A stretch of 64,000 nucleotides of DNA from Lactiplantibacillus mudanjiangensis (GCF_005405385.1 NZ_BJDY01000003.1:677484-741483), one strand, 5' to 3'. Shown: positions 27,595 through 38,217, counted from the first letter of the stretch. Numbers and translations: made by a program. The notes: generated by a model not told the origin, from the sequence alone.

Positions 27595-27625
27595 AAAAGC
27601 TTGGGTTGAGGCCCAAGCTTTTTTG
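27595..27625 (+). terminator. Terminator after the unknown gene
   Basis: AAAAGCTTGGG/CCCAAGCTTTT stem (27595-27605 with 27612-27622) and T run. Confidence 0.9.
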
Positions 27626-27649
27626 ATTGCACACTTTCAGGGGACAAAG

Positions 27650-27658
27650 TGGTATAAT
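27650..27658 (+). promoter_or_regulatory. Extended -10 promoter of murF
   Basis: TGG plus TATAAT (27653-27658). It gives a ~115-nt leader containing a GGTTCTT/AAGAACC hairpin shortly before the ribosome site. Confidence 0.5.
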
Positions 27659-27779
27659 TTTGAGTGCGAATAGTCTTTTTTAGGGATAACCTAATCGGAT
27701 TAGCTCGGATTGTGGTTGAAATAGTCAGGAATACGGGTTCTTGAGAGACTAAGAACCGTGAATGGAGAGTTATAAACAT

Positions 27780-29156
27780 ATGAAGATGCAAGTTACCGAG
27801 ATTGCCAAGGCCGTTCAAGCCAGCAATGCAGCGCAAGCCTGGCCAGACGTCAAGGTTACGGGAGTCGCGTTTGATAGTCGGAAGTTAACCGCTGGATCAT
27901 TATTTGTCCCATTAAGTGGGGCTAATGATGGCCATGATTACATTCAAAGTGCGATTGATCATGGTGCCGTGGCAACTTTATGGGCTGAAGATCATGCGGC
28001 GCAAGCACCAACGACGCTACCGGTTATTTTGGTACCCGATACGTTAGTGGCCTTACAGCAATTAGGGCAATACTATTTACAAAAAATCAATCCTAAAGTG
28101 GTTGCCGTAACGGGTAGTAACGGGAAGACAACGACTAAGGATATGGTTGCCAGTGTGTTAGCAACTCAATTCAACGTAACCAAGACGCATGCTAATTTCA
28201 ATAATCAAATTGGCGTCCCGATTACCTTATTGAGTATGGAACCTAACACTGAAGTTGTGGTGGTTGAAATGGGCATGGATCATTTCGGGGAACTCGACTT
28301 TTTGAGTCAATTAGTGCAACCAGATGTTGCGGTGATTACCATGATTGGTGAAGCTCATATTGAATTCTTTGGGACTCGCGATAAGATCGCGGATGCTAAG
28401 ATGGAAATTGTCCATGGCTTAAAAGAAGACGGGACGTTCATCTATAATGGTGACGAACCGTTATTACAAGAACGGGCGCAAACCATTGACCAACGTCAAC
28501 GAACATTCGGGTTACAGGAAACGAATACATTAGCGGCAAGTGCTATCGAAACAAGTCGGGCAACGACCAGTTTCAAGACAAACTTGTGGCCTGAAACCAC
28601 GTTTACGATTCCGATGATGGGGGCTTACAATGTCAACAATGCGATGGCGGCCTTGCTAGTCGCTGACACGTTCCATATTCGTGCCAACGTGGCCCAACAA
28701 GCATTGGCGAAGTTTGTCCCAACGGAAAATCGGACGGAATGGTTGACGGGACAACATGGCGAAGCGATTTTGAGCGATGTTTATAATTCTAATCCAACAG
28801 CTGCCAAACGGGTCCTAGCAGCATTTGCGGCAACACCAGTGACTGGCAAGCGGATTGCCGTATTAGGCGATATGCTGGAACTTGGCGAACAAGCGGATAC
28901 GTTGCACGCCAGCTTAGCAACCGAATTAGATCCACAAACCATTCAAACCGTTTACTTGAATGGTGAACACATGCGTGCTTTGGCGAAGGACTTAGCAACT
29001 AAGTATCCGGCAACGGCGATTCATTATTATCCAACACATGAACAACCACAACTTATTAATGATTTACAACAAACTGTGACTGCCGATGATGAAGTCTTAT
29101 TAAAAGGGAGTCATGGGATTCATTTAGAAAATGTGCTAGCGGCACTTGAAGCATAG
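27780..29156 (+). CDS. murF: UDP-MurNAc-tripeptide:D-Ala-D-X ligase
   Basis: MurF adds the terminal dipeptide (or D-Ala-D-Lac depsipeptide in this vancomycin-resistant group) to UDP-MurNAc-tripeptide in the cytoplasm. The 458-aa protein has the N-terminal UDP-binding part (GVAFDSRKLTAGSLFVPL), the ATP loop VAVTGSNGKTTTKDMV near residue 111, and VLKGSHGIHLENVL at the C-terminus. ATG 27780 follows GGAGAG; the upstream ATG at 27762 overlaps that ribosome site. In Bacillus ddl precedes murF; here it does not, but cshA follows as usual. Confidence 0.95.
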   Translation: MKMQVTEIAKAVQASNAAQAWPDVKVTGVAFDSRKLTAGSLFVPLSGANDGHDYIQSAIDHGAVATLWAEDHAAQAPTTLPVILVPDTLVALQQLGQYYLQKINPKVVAVTGSNGKTTTKDMVASVLATQFNVTKTHANFNNQIGVPITLLSMEPNTEVVVVEMGMDHFGELDFLSQLVQPDVAVITMIGEAHIEFFGTRDKIADAKMEIVHGLKEDGTFIYNGDEPLLQERAQTIDQRQRTFGLQETNTLAASAIETSRATTSFKTNLWPETTFTIPMMGAYNVNNAMAALLVADTFHIRANVAQQALAKFVPTENRTEWLTGQHGEAILSDVYNSNPTAAKRVLAAFAATPVTGKRIAVLGDMLELGEQADTLHASLATELDPQTIQTVYLNGEHMRALAKDLATKYPATAIHYYPTHEQPQLINDLQQTVTADDEVLLKGSHGIHLENVLAALEA

Positions 29157-29162
29157 CAAATG

Positions 29163-29195
29163 AAAGACTAACTGAAAAAGTTAGTCTTTTTTTCA
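29163..29195 (+). terminator. Terminator after murF
   Basis: AAAGACTAACT/AGTTAGTCTTT stem with a long T run. Confidence 0.9.
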
Positions 29196-29272
29196 TGAAT
29201 TTAAACACGTATAAAGTGAGTCGGGGCTTATTGTTGGTGTGAATCCGCGTGTTAGCAACCAATTCAACGTGC

Positions 29273-29301
29273 TTGCTTATTTAGAATAACCGGTGTATGA
29301 T
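29273..29301 (+). promoter_or_regulatory. cshA promoter and long leader
   Basis: -35 TTGCTT (29273-29278), 17-bp spacer, -10 TATGAT (29296-29301). The 5' leader is about 125 nt without an ORF, as is common for cold-inducible RNA helicase genes. Cold induction is inference. Confidence 0.55.
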
Positions 29302-29431
29302 AATTCAGTTGTACCATTTGAAAGAACAGAAACAAGTCAAACCGTTGGCTTACTTGCATGCGCCTCATGGAGAACGGATTTTTCTCTAGCTGCCAGTAAT
29401 CCCATGGTGTCATCCTTAGGAGGAAACATAT

Positions 29432-31030
29432 TTGAAGTTTACAGAATTAGGCTTATCTGAAAGCCTACTTAAAGCAGTTAATCGAGCAGGTTATGAAGAA
29501 GCCACTCCCATCCAAGCCGAAACCATTCCAATGGTTTTAGCCGGGAAAGATGTGATTGGGCAAGCCCAAACCGGGACCGGGAAGACCGCCGCGTTTGCGT
29601 TACCAATCCTCCAACGTTTGGATTTTGATAATCACAATATCCAAGCTTTAGTTATTTCCCCAACGCGGGAATTAGCGATTCAAACCCAGGAAGAAATTTT
29701 CCGCTTAGGTAAAGACGAACGGGCTAAGGTCCAAGTCGTTTATGGTGGGGCTGACATTCGTCGCCAAATCAGAAACCTGAAGCAAAACCCACAAGTAATT
29801 GTTGGGACTCCTGGTCGGTTATTAGACCACATTCGTCGTGGGACCGTTAAGTTGGACCACGTCCAAATGTTAGTCTTAGATGAAGCCGATGAAATGTTAA
29901 ACATGGGTTTCTTAGAAGATATCGAATCAATTATCAAACAAGTACCATCAGAACGCCAAACGATGCTATTCTCAGCAACGATGCCGCCTGAAATCAAGCG
30001 CATCGGGGTGCAGTTCATGAAAGAACCACACCACGTTAAGATTAAGTCAAAAGAAATGACCGCTGATACGGTTGACCAATACTACGTTAAAGCCAAGGAA
30101 TACGAAAAGTTCGATATTATGACGCGCTTATTCGATGTTCAGGCACCTGAATTAACCATTGTCTTTGGTCGGACGAAGCGTCGAGTTGATGAATTATCTA
30201 AAGGCCTTGAAGCTCGCGGTTACAATGCTGCCGGGATTCATGGGGACTTAAGTCAACAACGACGGACGCAAATCATGCGTCAATTCAAGGCTGGCAAGCT
30301 GGATATCTTGGTTGCAACCGATGTGGCTGCCCGGGGACTTGATGTTTCTGGTGTGACCCACGTTTATAACTACGATATTCCTCAAGATCCAGATAGTTAT
30401 GTTCACCGTATCGGCCGGACTGGCCGGGCCGGGCACAAAGGGGTTTCATTAACTTTTGTAACGCCTAACGAAATGGAATACTTGCGGGTTATCGAAAAGT
30501 TAACCAAGAAGCGGATGTTACCATTGAAGCCACCAACTGAAGCCGAAGCCTTTGCAGGTCAAATCGCAGCGGCTGAAGAAAATGTTGGGACTTTGCTTGC
30601 TAAGACTGATACGAGCAAATATGCTGAACAAGCTGCTGAATTATTGGCTAAATACGATGCAACTGACTTAGTTGCGGCGTTATTAAATGATTTAACCAAG
30701 GACGATGCAACTGCTGTTCCAGTTAAGATTACCCCAGAACGCCCATTACCTCGTCATAAAGGCGGTGGTGGTAACCGTCGTGGCGGTGGCTATCGTGGTG
30801 GTAACCGGAACCGTAATGGTAATCGTGGCGGCGGCAATGGCCGTAGCCGTGATTATTCACACAATGGTCGTAGTCGTGACCGTGATCGGGATCGTCGTAA
30901 TGGCGGTAGCAGCGATCGTAAGAGCAATGGCTACAAGAGCCGGAGTGACAATCGTAGCAACAACCGGAATCATGATGAAGGCCGTAAGCAAAGCAGCAAA
31001 CGGAACTTCACGATCCGGACAAACGACTAA
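29432..31030 (+). CDS. cshA: DEAD-box RNA helicase CshA
   Basis: An ATP-dependent RNA helicase of the degradosome and ribosome assembly. The 532-aa protein has the Q motif (PIQAETIP), motif I AQTGTGKT near residue 45, II VLDEADEML, III FSATMP, and VI HRIGRTGRAG. After about residue 440 comes a long Arg/Gly/Asn/Ser-rich tail for RNA binding, low complexity and likely disordered. TTG 29432 is backed by a strong TAGGAGG. Placement after murF and before acpS-alr is the Bacilli order. Confidence 0.95.
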   Translation: MKFTELGLSESLLKAVNRAGYEEATPIQAETIPMVLAGKDVIGQAQTGTGKTAAFALPILQRLDFDNHNIQALVISPTRELAIQTQEEIFRLGKDERAKVQVVYGGADIRRQIRNLKQNPQVIVGTPGRLLDHIRRGTVKLDHVQMLVLDEADEMLNMGFLEDIESIIKQVPSERQTMLFSATMPPEIKRIGVQFMKEPHHVKIKSKEMTADTVDQYYVKAKEYEKFDIMTRLFDVQAPELTIVFGRTKRRVDELSKGLEARGYNAAGIHGDLSQQRRTQIMRQFKAGKLDILVATDVAARGLDVSGVTHVYNYDIPQDPDSYVHRIGRTGRAGHKGVSLTFVTPNEMEYLRVIEKLTKKRMLPLKPPTEAEAFAGQIAAAEENVGTLLAKTDTSKYAEQAAELLAKYDATDLVAALLNDLTKDDATAVPVKITPERPLPRHKGGGGNRRGGGYRGGNRNRNGNRGGGNGRSRDYSHNGRSRDRDRDRRNGGSSDRKSNGYKSRSDNRSNNRNHDEGRKQSSKRNFTIRTND

Positions 31031-31073
31031 ATTAAGTTAAATAAAGTGAACTAGCTAACGGCTAGTTTTCTGG

Positions 31074-31102
31074 AAAAGTCGAGGGTAACCTCGGCTTTTT
31101 TA
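31074..31102 (+). terminator. Terminator after cshA
   Basis: AAAAGTCGAGG with CCTCGGCTTTT, loop GTAA, T run. Confidence 0.85.
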
Positions 31103-31248
31103 TTTGGCTAACATGCTAGAATGAAGGCAAGTAGGCGTCAGTGTGCGATTTGTTCATCAGTGAGTGAAAAGGTTGCATGTAAACGGGCTGTTACATTGCT
31201 ACGGACTGTGGTAAATTGGAAATATCATATTTGAAAGGCGATGGGGAT

Positions 31249-31611
31249 GTGATTTATGGCACCGGGATTGATTTGACGGAGATTGCGCGAATCGAAAGCA
31301 TGTTACAAGCGGGATTGAAGTTGCCCGAAAAAGTCCTGACACCGGCTGAGTTAACGGTATTTCAGTCGTATGGTCAAAAGCGGCGTGCTGAATTTTTGGC
31401 CGGCCGTTTTTCGGCTAAAGAGTCTTACAGTAAGGCTTTTGGGACTGGAATTGGTGCGCAGGTGGGGTTTCAAGACATTGAAATCTTGGATAACGCGTTG
31501 GGACGGCCAGCGATCACCAAACATCCATTTGACGGCCCGGCCTGGGTCTCGATTTCACATACTGATCAATTAGTCATGACACAAGTAATTTTGGAAAGAG
31601 GCAATGAGTGA
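31249..31611 (+). CDS. acpS: Holo-[acyl-carrier-protein] synthase
   Basis: AcpS moves 4'-phosphopantetheine from CoA to a serine of acyl carrier protein. The 120-aa protein is normal size; [16 protein letters not shown] (Asp8) and [21 protein letters not shown] (Glu of the metal site) are the family signatures, with WVSISHTD near the end. GTG 31249 gives the family N-terminus; GAAAGG lies ~10 nt upstream. It overlaps alr by one base (the A of TGATG), so the two are translationally coupled, as in Bacillus. Confidence 0.95.
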   Translation: MIYGTGIDLTEIARIESMLQAGLKLPEKVLTPAELTVFQSYGQKRRAEFLAGRFSAKESYSKAFGTGIGAQVGFQDIEILDNALGRPAITKHPFDGPAWVSISHTDQLVMTQVILERGNE

Positions 31612-32759
31612 TGGTTGTAATTGGGGAACACCGCCACACACAAGTTCATGTTGACTTGCAGGCAATTAAACATAATATTGATGAGGAAATGACGCGTAAA
31701 GATCCACTAACGGAACTATGGGCAGTGGTTAAAGCCAATGGTTACGGACATGGGATCGTACCGGTTGCACAAGCAGCTAAACAAGCTGGTGCAACGGGAT
31801 TTTGCGTGGCAATCTTAGATGAAGCGTTGGCGTTACGACGGGCTGGTTTGACGGAACCAATCTTGGTGTTAGGCATTGTTGAACCGGAATACGCCGCTTT
31901 GATTGCAGAACAACATATATCGGTGGCCGTTGGGTCACAAGCTTGGCTTGATGATGCGGCCGCTGTTTTAACGGCGAATAAGGTTACTGCACCATTAGCT
32001 GTTCATTTGGCTTTAGATACTGGCATGGGCCGCATTGGGTTTCAAACGCCTGCTGATTTAAGTGTCGCCGTACAAACATTGCGTCAACCAAATTCACCTT
32101 TTGATTTTGAAGGGATCTTTACCCACTTTGCGACTGCCGATCAAGCTGATGATACGTACTTTATGCATCAAATTCATCAATGGCAAGCCTTGATTGCCGT
32201 CGTTGATGACTTACCACGATATGTGCATGTGTCCAATTCGGCGACGAGTTTATGGCATCAAGCTTGTAATGGTAATCTGATCCGCTTTGGCGTTGCTTTG
32301 TATGGGTTAAATCCTTCGGGAACTGAGCTAACCGCGCCATATCACTTGCAGCCCGCGTTGAGTTTGACGGCGGCATTAACTTTTGTGAAGCCACTAGCTA
32401 AGGGTCAATCGGTAAGCTATGGGGCCACGTACACGGCGCAACAGGATGAATGGGTTGGAACCGTGCCAATTGGTTATGCTGATGGGTATGAACGACGTTT
32501 GCAAGGCTTTCACGTCTTAATTGACGGTCAATTCTGTGAAATTGTTGGGCGAATTTGCATGGATCAGTTGATGGTCCGTCTACCAAAGCAACTTCCAGTT
32601 GGAACTAAAGTGACATTAGTCGGAACCGATGGCGATCAAACGATTAGTTTACAAGATGTTGCGGACTATTGTGGGACGATTCATTATGAGATTGCCTGTG
32701 GGCTAGCAACGCGGGTACCGCGGGTTTATACGGATGTTGCAGCCGGTTTAACTGAATAA
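31611..32759 (+). CDS. alr: Alanine racemase
   Basis: A PLP enzyme interconverting L- and D-alanine, supplying D-Ala for peptidoglycan and teichoic acid. The 382-aa protein has the PLP lysine motif [11 protein letters not shown] near residue 43, the catalytic Tyr region [10 protein letters not shown], and [11 protein letters not shown] 31611 overlaps the acpS stop; GGAAAGAGG is well placed. A terminator-like hairpin follows before mazF, so the toxin gene may be on its own transcript or on readthrough. Confidence 0.97.
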   Translation: MVVIGEHRHTQVHVDLQAIKHNIDEEMTRKDPLTELWAVVKANGYGHGIVPVAQAAKQAGATGFCVAILDEALALRRAGLTEPILVLGIVEPEYAALIAEQHISVAVGSQAWLDDAAAVLTANKVTAPLAVHLALDTGMGRIGFQTPADLSVAVQTLRQPNSPFDFEGIFTHFATADQADDTYFMHQIHQWQALIAVVDDLPRYVHVSNSATSLWHQACNGNLIRFGVALYGLNPSGTELTAPYHLQPALSLTAALTFVKPLAKGQSVSYGATYTAQQDEWVGTVPIGYADGYERRLQGFHVLIDGQFCEIVGRICMDQLMVRLPKQLPVGTKVTLVGTDGDQTISLQDVADYCGTIHYEIACGLATRVPRVYTDVAAGLTE

Positions 32760-32771
32760 GATGGCCTAAAT

Positions 32772-32806
32772 AACGGCGCATGATCATTTGATCATGCGCC
32801 GTTTAT
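32772..32806 (+). terminator. Hairpin after alr, possible weak terminator
   Basis: A perfect 15-bp stem AACGGCGCATGATCA/TGATCATGCGCCGTT with only TTTA following; termination may be partial. Confidence 0.65.
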
Positions 32807-32929
32807 GATATATGTTAACGGTTGCTAATCGGCGAGCTTTCATGCTATGATTAACATCAATAACAGCTTAACTAGTGTCGTTATAGGGGGACGCTGGTGA
32901 AGCGGGTCTGTGTAAAGGGAGATGAGGTG

Positions 32930-33322
32930 ATGGCCGTAGCTGACATTAAGCGCGGTGACATCTTTTACGCTGACTTATCACCAGTCGTGGGGTCTGAGCA
33001 AGGCGGGATGCGGCCGGTCGTAATCGTTCAAAATAATGTCGGTAATCACTACAGTCCAACGGTCATTGTAGCCGCGATTACCGCAAAAGTTCAAAAAGCG
33101 AAAATGCCGACGCATGTGAATATCAATGCGGCGCACACGGGGATTGAAAAAAACTCGGTTGTCTTATTAGAACAGGTGCGAACGATTGATAAGCAGCGAT
33201 TAAAGGATCGCGTAACCCATTTAGATGAACAAACGATGCAACGAGTTGATGAAGCGTTGTTAATTAGTATTGGTCTCGCTGACCGGTCCAAGCGGCATAC
33301 ACGCCGACCAGTCACACGATAA
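32930..33322 (+). CDS. mazF: MazF/PemK-family endoribonuclease toxin (EndoA type)
   Basis: A ribosome-independent mRNA interferase. The 130-aa protein shows the MazF fold signatures: [30 protein letters not shown] (about residues 5-34) with the catalytic Arg in MRPVV, then [20 protein letters not shown] and [17 protein letters not shown]. It matches B. subtilis EndoA/NdoA, which also follows alr. ATG 32930 follows GAGATGAGG. In Bacillus an antitoxin gene (ndoAI) lies between alr and the toxin. Here the 170-bp gap has no room for a normal one. Confidence 0.92.
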   Translation: MAVADIKRGDIFYADLSPVVGSEQGGMRPVVIVQNNVGNHYSPTVIVAAITAKVQKAKMPTHVNINAAHTGIEKNSVVLLEQVRTIDKQRLKDRVTHLDEQTMQRVDEALLISIGLADRSKRHTRRPVTR

Positions 33323-33370
33323 CTAGTCCAAATCGCAACATTTACATATTGCCGACTGTTTTTAACAGTT

Positions 33371-33420
33371 AAAGCGCGGTGGATCTAACCAACCAAGGTT
33401 AGATCCACCGCGCTTTTTTA
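33371..33420. terminator. Strong bidirectional terminator after mazF
   Basis: A perfect 20-bp stem (33371-33390 with 33397-33416), loop AACCAA, then T run; its start also works for the opposite strand. Repeat copy R3 begins right at its end. Confidence 0.9.
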
Positions 33421-33872
33421 GCAATGATTGTTGATAGGGTAAGTATTCAACGATTGAAATAGATCGACTTGCCACCTGCCGTTCGCCCACATTGAGCCGG
33501 AACGCTGTGGGTGGACCGGTTCAACCAAAAAGCGGTCTGAACCGTCGTTTTGAACCACTAAACCCGTGTTTCAAAAGCGCCAAGCTCTAAGCGATAAATC
33601 GCTAAGAGCTCCCACGGCTGGGCTCAATGTGAGCTCACTCTCGGTTATAACAGTCGTCTCTAAATTGATTTGTATTCGCAACGTAACCGGAGTCAGCCAG
33701 TAATGGCGCCGGCCGTGAAAACAGCGTTAGTCCGGGGGATTTTCCCGGGCTTACGCTGTGGACGACTATTAAGACTAGTGGTTTGGGCTAGGCTTAAAAG
33801 CGAGGTGGAAGCCCAAATTTTGGCTGGAGCCGGTCTCACAGCCGGCAGAATCGCTGACTGGCGTAGGTTGCA
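33414..33872 (+). repeat. Structured repeat family, copy R3 (full core plus left flank)
   Basis: The core is 33468-33870, co-oriented with R2 and about as long. Its left flank (TTTTTTAGCAAT then GTTGATA and GTATTCAACGAT) is homologous to the R2 flank, but the 13-bp terminal repeat is lost, replaced by the mazF terminator. Stems are well kept: CACATTGAGCC (33488-33498) with GGCTCAATGTG (33621-33631), and ACAGCGT (33721-33727) with ACGCTGT (33753-33759). The right end reaches to within ~25 bp of the carB stop. An open frame through 33670-33939 is not believed. Confidence 0.8.
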
Positions 33873-33895
33873 ACTTAAGTCAAAGCGTAACAAAC

Positions 33896-36800
33896 CTATG
33901 CCACCACTGGTGTTGCAGCTAGTGAAACTAGCATTTTAACCGTATCAAGTGCAGTGAATAACGGCAAAGCATGATTTAAGGCCCAGGTCGCCACGGATGA
34001 GTTGGTCGCTAAGCTAAAGACGATGCCATGAAAGTCAGTTGGCAAAGTCGTGGTTGGTGTCACGATGGTAACTGGTAGTGTTAACGTCGATAGCCATTTT
34101 GCCACAATTGGATCGTGGGCCGTGACCTGATCGACTAATAAGCCGTCATGAGTTTGCCAAGCTTGAACGTGGTAGCTATCTGCCATTGCGGCTTGCCAAG
34201 CGGTGGTTAACGTTGTTCCCATCCCCATTGTTTCACCGGTGGATTTCATTTCTGGACTGAGTTTGGTCGGCATTTGTGGCAATTTATTAAATGAGAAAAC
34301 TGGTGCTTTAACTGCCACTTGGCCGTGATTTGGATAACAGCCAGTAGGTAAATGCAGCTCAGTTAACGTTTGACCCAAGATTAAGTGAGTTGCAAGTTGG
34401 GCCAAGGCCAAGCCGGTCACTTTACTCATGAATGGCACGGTTCGGCTGGCCCGAGGATTGACGTCAATGACGTAGACATCATCTGTAACGACAAATTGGA
34501 TATTCATCATGCCGACGCAGTGGAGCGCTTGGCCTAATGCTGTTGCAATTTTGATGATTTTTGCTTGTGTCTGTTTGCTTAAGCGTTGTGGTGGATAAAT
34601 CGCAATCGAATCCCCTGAATGGACGCCGGCGCCTTCAACGTGTTCCATAATGCCGGGAATGCAGACGTCGTGACCATCACTCAATAAATCCACTTCGCAT
34701 TCGATCCCAGCTAAATAACGATCCATTAAAATGGGCGCGCCATGTCCCGCGGCAACTGCCGCTTTGACAACTTTTGTGAGTTCACTAGCTTGATGAACCA
34801 CGGCCATTGCGCGACCACCGAGTACGAAGCTTGGCCGTACGAGTAACGGATAACCAATTTTTTCGGCGGCTGTTTGCGCGGCTGGTAAGGTCGTGACCGT
34901 TGTCCCAGTGGCTTGAGCGATACCGTGAGTGGTTAAAAGGTCCGAAAATTGTTGCCGATCTTCGGTCATGGCAGTTGCCGCAACGCTAGTGCCAAGAATT
35001 TTGACGCCGTGATCAGCTAAGGCTTGGGCCAAATTAATTGCCGTTTGACCGCCAAATTGAACAATAACCCCGAGTGGGTGTTCTAGGTCAATGATCGGCA
35101 ACAAGCGTTCTAACGTCAACGGTTCAAAATAGAGCTTATCCGAACTAGAGAAGTCGGTTGAGACAGTTTCAGGATTGTTATTGACGACGATGGCGTTGTA
35201 ACCGGCTTGTTGAATGGCTTGAACACAATGCACGGTAGTGTAATCAAACTCGATTCCTTGGCCAATTCGGATAGGCCCCGAACCGATAACCAAAATACTG
35301 TGGCCTAGTGGTTGACTTTCTGAGGTCCGACCAAAAGCAGTACTGTAAAAATACGGCGTGGCACTAGCGAACTCACCGGCACACGTATCAACCATCTTAT
35401 ACACCAAGGGCTGATCAGCGGTAGCCGCGTCAACCTGTGCGGCGGTCAGTCCGCTATAGTGGGCCATAGTGACCGTACTGAAGCCGTATTTCTTGGCGGT
35501 TAGTAATTGATTGGTGGTTGGCTGGTTAGTTAGCGCTTGAGTTAATTCATTAATATGCTGCAACTTGCTCAAGAAAAATGGGGTAATCTTGGTCAATTGC
35601 CCGATTTTGGCAAGCGGCCAACCTTGGTTAAAGGCCGCTAAAATGGCCCAGAGGCGTTGATCAGTCGCGTGGCTTAAGAGCGTTATCAATTCGGCCGTAG
35701 TTAAGGTCTGTGCTGGTAGCAAGGTGATGGCTTCAACTGGGCTCGTTTCCATTGAAGCCATGGCTTTTAACGTGGCTTCTTCAACGGTGGACCCAATTGC
35801 CATCACTTCACCAGTGGCTTTCATTTGCGTGCCGAGTTGTGCGGTGGCAGTGGGAAATTTATCGAATGGAAAACGGGGAATTTTGGCAACAATGTAATCT
35901 AACGTCGGTTCAAAAGCCGCATAAGTTGTTTGGGTAACGGGATTCTTAATTTCACTCAAATTGAGCCCAATGGCAATGTCGGCAGCCAGTTTGGCGATTG
36001 GATAGCCAGTAGCTTTAGAGGCCAGGGCCGAAGACCGACTGACCCGTGGGTTAACCTCGATAATGTAATATTGAGCGCTCTGTGGATCTTGCGCTAACTG
36101 TACGTTACAGCCACCTTTTATATCTAGCGCCTCAACGATATTTAAAGCTGCTTGACGCAGGGCTTGATATTCGAGATCGGTCAACGTTAATGCGGGTGCG
36201 TAAACAATGGAATCACCAGTATGAATGCCGACAGGATCAAAGTTTTCCATGCTACAAACAATAATTTTATTGCCGAGATTGTCACGCATCACTTCGAATT
36301 CAATTTCTTTGTAACCCGCGATGCTTTGTTCGATTAAGCATTCAGTGACGGGGGACAATGCTAGGCCACGTTGCAAAATTGTTGTGAGTTCACTGGCCGT
36401 GTTGGCAATCCCGCCGCCTGTGCCACCTAATGTGAAGGCTGGACGAACGATGACGGGATAACCGATGTTTTCGGCGACTGTTAGACCACTACTCAGGTGA
36501 TGCACGGTAGCGCTAGCCGGGATGGGTTCACCTAATTTGGTCATTAGGGCTTTAAAAGCAGCGCGATCCTCTGCTTGGTTAATGGTTTTTAGGGATGTCC
36601 CTAGTAGTTGAATGTGTAGTCGATCCAGTACGCCAGCTTTGTCCAAAGCCATCGCAAGATTTAACCCCGTTTGACCGCCTAGTGTTGGTAACAAAGCATC
36701 GGGCCGACTGGCTTCTAAAACACTGGTGACACTTGCGAGTGTTAACGGTTTGAGATAAATTTCATCGGCAGTTGTTGGATCAGTCATAATTGTGGCCGGA

Positions 36801-36949
36801 TTAGAATTAATGAGAATAACGTGGTAACCAGCGGCTTTTAAACTTAGACAAGCTTGCGTTCCGGCATAGTCGAATTCAGCGGCTTGACCAATTTTTATGG
36901 GTCCAGAGCCGATGACGGCAACGGAATGAATGTGTTGATTTTTAGGCAT
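33896..36949 (-). CDS. carB: Carbamoyl phosphate synthase large subunit, arginine-linked
   Basis: CarB makes carbamoyl phosphate from bicarbonate, ammonia and two ATP. The 1017-aa protein contains both ATP-grasp halves, each opening with the GSGPIxIGQxxEFDYxGTQ-like motif (near residues 15 and 540), and a short C-terminal regulatory domain. It is slightly shorter than typical pyrimidine-type CarB (about 1060 aa), consistent with an arginine-specific enzyme, as is the divergent argCJBDF. I choose ATG 36949, 9 nt after AGGAGG, over GTG 36955. It overlaps carA by 8 bp. Confidence 0.95.
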   Translation of the reverse strand: MPKNQHIHSVAVIGSGPIKIGQAAEFDYAGTQACLSLKAAGYHVILINSNPATIMTDPTTADEIYLKPLTLASVTSVLEASRPDALLPTLGGQTGLNLAMALDKAGVLDRLHIQLLGTSLKTINQAEDRAAFKALMTKLGEPIPASATVHHLSSGLTVAENIGYPVIVRPAFTLGGTGGGIANTASELTTILQRGLALSPVTECLIEQSIAGYKEIEFEVMRDNLGNKIIVCSMENFDPVGIHTGDSIVYAPALTLTDLEYQALRQAALNIVEALDIKGGCNVQLAQDPQSAQYYIIEVNPRVSRSSALASKATGYPIAKLAADIAIGLNLSEIKNPVTQTTYAAFEPTLDYIVAKIPRFPFDKFPTATAQLGTQMKATGEVMAIGSTVEEATLKAMASMETSPVEAITLLPAQTLTTAELITLLSHATDQRLWAILAAFNQGWPLAKIGQLTKITPFFLSKLQHINELTQALTNQPTTNQLLTAKKYGFSTVTMAHYSGLTAAQVDAATADQPLVYKMVDTCAGEFASATPYFYSTAFGRTSESQPLGHSILVIGSGPIRIGQGIEFDYTTVHCVQAIQQAGYNAIVVNNNPETVSTDFSSSDKLYFEPLTLERLLPIIDLEHPLGVIVQFGGQTAINLAQALADHGVKILGTSVAATAMTEDRQQFSDLLTTHGIAQATGTTVTTLPAAQTAAEKIGYPLLVRPSFVLGGRAMAVVHQASELTKVVKAAVAAGHGAPILMDRYLAGIECEVDLLSDGHDVCIPGIMEHVEGAGVHSGDSIAIYPPQRLSKQTQAKIIKIATALGQALHCVGMMNIQFVVTDDVYVIDVNPRASRTVPFMSKVTGLALAQLATHLILGQTLTELHLPTGCYPNHGQVAVKAPVFSFNKLPQMPTKLSPEMKSTGETMGMGTTLTTAWQAAMADSYHVQAWQTHDGLLVDQVTAHDPIVAKWLSTLTLPVTIVTPTTTLPTDFHGIVFSLATNSSVATWALNHALPLFTALDTVKMLVSLAATPVVA

Positions 36950-38015
36950 TGGCACTAACCTCCTGATGATGCAGCATTTGGATGAATTGATCGAAAAATT
37001 GACCGGCTTCTAGTGGCCCAGGATGCGCTTCGGGATGGAATTGAACCGATATCACAGGGCGTCCGGGTAAACGTAGGCCCTCGACACTGCCATCATTTAA
37101 TTCGATGGTTGTAATTTGTAAAGGGGTAGTGGTTACGGAGGCTGGATCAACAGCAAAATCGTGATTTTGGGCGGTCATCCACACTTGGCCAGTCGCCAAA
37201 TCTTTAACGGGATGGTTTAAACCATGATGACCGAATGTTAATTGATAGGTTTTGGCACCAAAGGCACGTGCTAATAATTGATGACCTAAGCAAATGCCCG
37301 CTAACGGATAGCGATTGGCGAGTTGCCGAATCAACGGAAGCGCGGCTGGATACTGTTGTGGGTCACCAGGGCCATTGGACAGCAAGATACCATCTGGTTG
37401 ATAGGCTTGGATACGCTTGAGTGAACTCGTTGCGGGCAAGATACTGACCTGACAACCACGTTTGATGAGGGCCGTTGTAATCGCGGTCTTTTCGCCGAAG
37501 TCTATGACCACAATGTGCGGTTGCGTGGGCTTTGGTAAGGCTACGGGTAATGATTGAGGCGTTAGGGCTTTTAATGGAAGACTGGCGAATTTAGCGTCAA
37601 AATTGAGGATTGGCTGATTACTTAAAATGGCCGCTTGAGTACCGGTTTGACGTAAGTGAATTGTGAGTTCGCGAGTGTCAATGCCTTGCAATCCAGGAAC
37701 GTGATGAATCGTTAGAAAGTTGTCAAATGTTTGGCGACTCGTGTAATGATCGCTAAAGGTTGTTAGTTCATGGACGATAACGGCTTGGGTCCCAAGCGTT
37801 GCGGCCTGATTGACCGTGGGATCAATACCATAGTTTCCGATTAAGGGGGCCGTGAATGCGATTAATTGATTTAAGTAAGATGGATCGGTCACCGTTTCTT
37901 GGTAACCGGTCATGCCGGTATTAAAAACAAGTTGTCCAGCACCTTCAATGGATCGGTCGCCAAAGGCCGTTCCAATCCATTGGGTGCCATCAGCTAAAGT
38001 TAAGTATTTTTGCAT
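36942..38015 (-). CDS. carA: Carbamoyl phosphate synthase small subunit, arginine-linked
   Basis: The glutaminase subunit that feeds ammonia to CarB. The 357-aa protein has the N-terminal family domain ([18 protein letters not shown]) and a class I glutamine amidotransferase domain: [12 protein letters not shown] with the catalytic Cys near residue 242, and [12 protein letters not shown] with His/Glu. It diverges from argC across a 267-bp region with a promoter for each side and candidate ArgR sites. No pyrimidine attenuator is seen in its ~55-nt leader. Confidence 0.95.
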   Translation of the reverse strand: MQKYLTLADGTQWIGTAFGDRSIEGAGQLVFNTGMTGYQETVTDPSYLNQLIAFTAPLIGNYGIDPTVNQAATLGTQAVIVHELTTFSDHYTSRQTFDNFLTIHHVPGLQGIDTRELTIHLRQTGTQAAILSNQPILNFDAKFASLPLKALTPQSLPVALPKPTQPHIVVIDFGEKTAITTALIKRGCQVSILPATSSLKRIQAYQPDGILLSNGPGDPQQYPAALPLIRQLANRYPLAGICLGHQLLARAFGAKTYQLTFGHHGLNHPVKDLATGQVWMTAQNHDFAVDPASVTTTPLQITTIELNDGSVEGLRLPGRPVISVQFHPEAHPGPLEAGQFFDQFIQMLHHQEVSANA

Positions 38016-38069
38016 GAGTTGCCGACCTTTCTGATAATTAGATTAAAAGTTAATAAAGCTCGTGACACT

Positions 38070-38098
38070 AGTAAACAATTATCCAATTGAAAAGTCAA
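38070..38098 (-). promoter_or_regulatory. carAB promoter
   Basis: On the minus strand, -35 TTGACT (38098-38093), 17-bp spacer, -10 TTTACT (38075-38070). Confidence 0.65.
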
Positions 38099-38115
38099 GC
38101 AACAAATACATAAAT

Positions 38116-38161
38116 TATGAATATATACGTAAAAATAAGATTAAATATGCATAAAATATAG
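38116..38161. promoter_or_regulatory. Candidate ArgR (ARG box) operators
   Basis: TATGAATATATACGTA (from 38116) and AATATGCATAAAATATA (from about 38144) resemble the Bacilli ARG-box pattern (TGAATA...AT-rich...near-palindrome). They lie between the two divergent promoters, where the arginine repressors of L. plantarum are known to act. Exact boxes need footprinting. Confidence 0.5.
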
Positions 38162-38188
38162 TAAAGACGTATATTTTTGCAAAAGCAC

Positions 38189-38217
38189 TTGCATTTTTAA
38201 AATGATGAGAATATAGT
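38189..38217 (+). promoter_or_regulatory. argCJBDF promoter
   Basis: -35 TTGCAT (38189-38194), 17-bp spacer, -10 TATAGT (38212-38217). The operon start ATG is 66 bp downstream. Confidence 0.65.

Noticed and set aside
30705..31040. Val/Ala-rich 111-aa frame overlapping the cshA tail
   Set aside because: Alternate frame of the Gly/Arg-rich repeat region; composition reflects the repetitive codons.
33670..33939. 89-aa frame running through repeat R3 into carB
   Set aside because: Not conserved among repeat copies and overlaps the carB end on the other strand.
37960..38068. Pyrimidine (PyrR) attenuator before carA
   Set aside because: The leader is short and has neither PyrR-binding hairpin nor terminator; context is arginine.
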